From positions 1 to 7,612 of the forward strand of contig JAGFXW010000112.1 of NCBI GenBank assembly GCA_017861495.1: a stretch of 7,612 nucleotides of DNA, in the 5' to 3' direction. Below, piece after piece: positions 6,186-7,612 of the stretch (the stretch's first letter is position 1; each line of letters opens with the position of its first letter). The translations under genes and the position numbers were made by a program. The stretch is from Bacillota bacterium. GTDB taxonomy: Bacteria; Bacillota_C; Negativicutes; CTSoil-072. The notes below the pieces were generated by a model, which worked only from the letters and a program-made list of their open reading frames with translations, did not search any database and was not told where the DNA came from.

Positions 6186-6812
6186 TCATCCTTTTAATTT
6201 TTTTAATACACTGGTATCGGTGGTCATAAACGACAACTTTAACCGGTAAGTCAAAATGACCAGCACCACAACCGCCACAAGAACGTCGAGGAAGATCCCC
6301 AATTCAATCACCAGCGGCAAGCCCATCGTTACGGATAAACCCAATAAATACAAGCCGTTCTCCATCGTAATCAAGCCAATAATTTGCATCACGGCCTGCC
6401 TTCTGGTCATAATCAAGAGTAGACCGATCAGCACAAGCGAGACCGATGCCGCCAACGCGTCACGGCTGACTACGCCCGGTAATTGACGGTCAATGAGCCA
6501 ATACGACAGAACAATTAGGATCGCTGACGCCACAAAGGAAATATTCGGTCCTAAAATCGGGTTTGACTCCCGTTCACGCCGCAAAATCTTCACAACCCGG
6601 AACAAGGCAAATGGAATCAAGCCCGCTTTAATCAACACAGTTAATACCGCGGCAATATACATATGCGCTTCGCCGGTATTCCATCCGGCCTGCAAACAAG
6701 CTGCAGTCACCATAATCGACTGAAACAGCAATATTTTAACCGCTGTCCGCAAATTTGAAACACGCGACAACACCATCGCAGTGAATAACAACAAAACGGT
6801 CAACAAATTCAC
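6186..6812 (-). CDS. hyfE: Hydrogenase membrane subunit HyfE (NuoK-like)
   Basis: A 208-residue membrane protein with about six or seven helices; E. coli HyfE has 216. The C-terminal half resembles NuoK: RRQAVMQIIGLITMENGLYL (137-156), with Glu151 in the place of a conserved NuoK membrane glutamate, then VIELGIFLDVLVAVVVL (168-184) with Glu170 and Asp176. The N-terminal half has a membrane lysine, Lys62, in VLIKAGLIPFAL. It probably forms part of the ion path between the HyfC anchor and the HyfF pump. The start is GTG, 10 bases after AAGGGGG, a rather long gap that may mean weak initiation. The stop TGA is shared with a possible ATG of hyfF (ATGA). The preceding hyfC stop is 19 bases upstream. 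No hyfD gene lies between, unlike the E. coli hyf operon. Confidence 0.88.
   Translation of the reverse strand: MNLLTVLLLFTAMVLSRVSNLRTAVKILLFQSIMVTAACLQAGWNTGEAHMYIAAVLTVLIKAGLIPFALFRVVKILRRERESNPILGPNISFVASAILIVLSYWLIDRQLPGVVSRDALAASVSLVLIGLLLIMTRRQAVMQIIGLITMENGLYLLGLSVTMGLPLVIELGIFLDVLVAVVVLVILTYRLKLSFMTTDTSVLKKLKG
6189..6195 (-). promoter_or_regulatory. Ribosome binding site deciding the hyfF start
   Basis: AAAAGGA on the minus strand at the very end of hyfE. It is directly against the ATG at 6189 but 8 bases from the ATG at 6180, which favours the second. Confidence 0.6.
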
Positions 6813-6831
6813 CGGTCAATTTCCCCCTTCC

Positions 6832-7612
6832 CTATTGCGCCGCCAGCGCCAATAGCGATAATAAGCCCGACAAGGCCATAAAATTCGGCACTTTAAACAG
6901 CCGCATCTTGTTGGTAATCGTTTCAGCTACCGCCAGCGACACAGCGACAAGGACGACTTTCGCCACAATCGATAAAACCTGTACCCACGGCGACACCACA
7001 CCCGCCAAAGGCCAGGGAATAAATAACAATACGAACAATAAGATCAAGATCAGCTGTTTCAACGCAACCGCCCAAAAAATCAACCCCAACGGACGGCCTG
7101 AATACTCCAGCACCATCCCTTCGTGGATCATCGTGAGCTCCAAATGCGTATCCGGATTATCGACCGGAATGCGCCCGCTCTCGGCCAGCATTACAATAAA
7201 AAACGCACAGGCAGCAAAGAAATACGATAGCGAAAAGGACTCCTGCATTGCCGTACCGGCCATTGCAAACAAATTGGTCGATCCGCTGCGCACGGCAACC
7301 GTCAGCATCGCCAACAGCAACACCGGCTCCACCAACACCGAAATATACATCTCACGCGATCCGCCCATGCCGCCGAACGCACTGCCGGCGTCCAAAGAAG
7401 CAAGCACCAGGAAAAAACGGCCAATTGCCAAGGTATAAATAAAAACAAGCAAATTATTGGCCAAGCCGCTGCCGCTCAGCCAAATGGGAAGCAGCGCAGC
7501 AGCAGCCACCGCAGCAGCAAAGTAAATATACGGCGTTACCCGGAAAATCCAGGATACGGTCGGTGATTCCACGCTATCCTTCGCCAAAAATTTCAAAATA
7601 TCAAAATACAAC
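6832..7612 (-). CDS. hyfC: Hydrogenase membrane anchor subunit HyfC (NuoH/HycD family), N-terminus outside window
   Basis: The visible 260 codons are open to the right edge; about 45 residues seem to be missing compared with HycD (about 307). A TTG at the edge is an internal leucine, not a start. The first visible bases encode YFDILKFLAKDSV, matching the cytoplasmic loop of HycD/HyfC/NuoH that touches the hydrophilic arm. Further marks are LDAGSAFGGMGGSRE (73-87) and, in the second loop, RIPVDNPDTHLE (147-158) with the family's conserved charges; the PVDNPxTHLE wording is of HyfC kind rather than HycD. About seven helices are visible. The subunit anchors the catalytic arm to the membrane and links electron transfer to ion pumping. 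It is the first visible gene of the hydrogenase operon; hyfA/hyfB-like genes may lie beyond the edge. Confidence 0.92.
   Translation of the reverse strand, partial: LYFDILKFLAKDSVESPTVSWIFRVTPYIYFAAAVAAAALLPIWLSGSGLANNLLVFIYTLAIGRFFLVLASLDAGSAFGGMGGSREMYISVLVEPVLLLAMLTVAVRSGSTNLFAMAGTAMQESFSLSYFFAACAFFIVMLAESGRIPVDNPDTHLELTMIHEGMVLEYSGRPLGLIFWAVALKQLILILLFVLLFIPWPLAGVVSPWVQVLSIVAKVVLVAVSLAVAETITNKMRLFKVPNFMALSGLLSLLALAAQ

Noticed and set aside
6908..7438. Open frame of 176 codons on the plus strand inside hyfC
   Set aside because: Its Thr/Ser-rich, low-complexity product is the typical antisense image of a membrane-protein gene.

Overview
The window looks like chromosomal DNA from an anaerobic Firmicute. 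The low-GC Gram-positive style Shine-Dalgarno sequences, the base composition and the gene set fit a Negativicutes or Sporomusa-type bacterium best, but this is inference and no rRNA or other taxonomic marker is present. Except for the first gene, everything is encoded on the minus strand and reads right to left.

Right part (about 2467 to the right edge): five consecutive genes of a membrane-bound group 4 [NiFe] hydrogenase of the Hyf/Hyc (formate-hydrogenlyase, complex I-like) family. In transcription order they are hyfC-like (NuoH-type membrane anchor, cut by the window edge), hyfE-like (NuoK-type membrane protein), hyfF-like (NuoL/M/N-type proton-pump subunit), hyfG-like (NuoC-NuoD fused large subunit with both Ni-binding CxxC pairs) and one protein fusing the ferredoxin subunit (HyfH/NuoI-like) to the small hydrogenase subunit (HyfI/NuoB-like). 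Genes are separated by 0-20 bases or overlap, so this is one operon. Compared with E. coli hyf, no hyfD lies between hyfC and hyfE, H and I are fused, and the large subunit stops at the position where other family members are cleaved during maturation. Electrons would pass from a ferredoxin-like cluster chain to the Ni-Fe site, coupled to ion transport in the membrane arm. The electron-donor module (for example a formate dehydrogenase) is not visible.

Middle part (about 2493 to 1678): a DUF190 (PII-like) gene and a single crcB/fluc fluoride channel gene follow in the same direction. A good sigma-A type promoter sits across the end of the hydrogenase small-subunit gene, so this pair can probably be transcribed separately from the hydrogenase. 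No fluoride riboswitch is visible.

Left part: a glyoxalase I-like VOC enzyme with all four metal ligands, a GC-rich hairpin, and a small zinc amidase of the PGRP/Amidase_2 fold that starts at a GTG. A 19-bp perfect hairpin flanked by A and T tracts then separates the amidase gene from the convergent plus-strand gene. That gene is the C-terminal part of a CCG-domain Fe-S protein of the GlcF/LutA/HdrD type.

No tRNA, rRNA, CRISPR array, insertion sequence or prophage structure was seen. There is no gene-free stretch over 300 bases. I found no strong evidence for a wholly new system; the variations in the hydrogenase and the DUF190-crcB promoter are the most interesting points.
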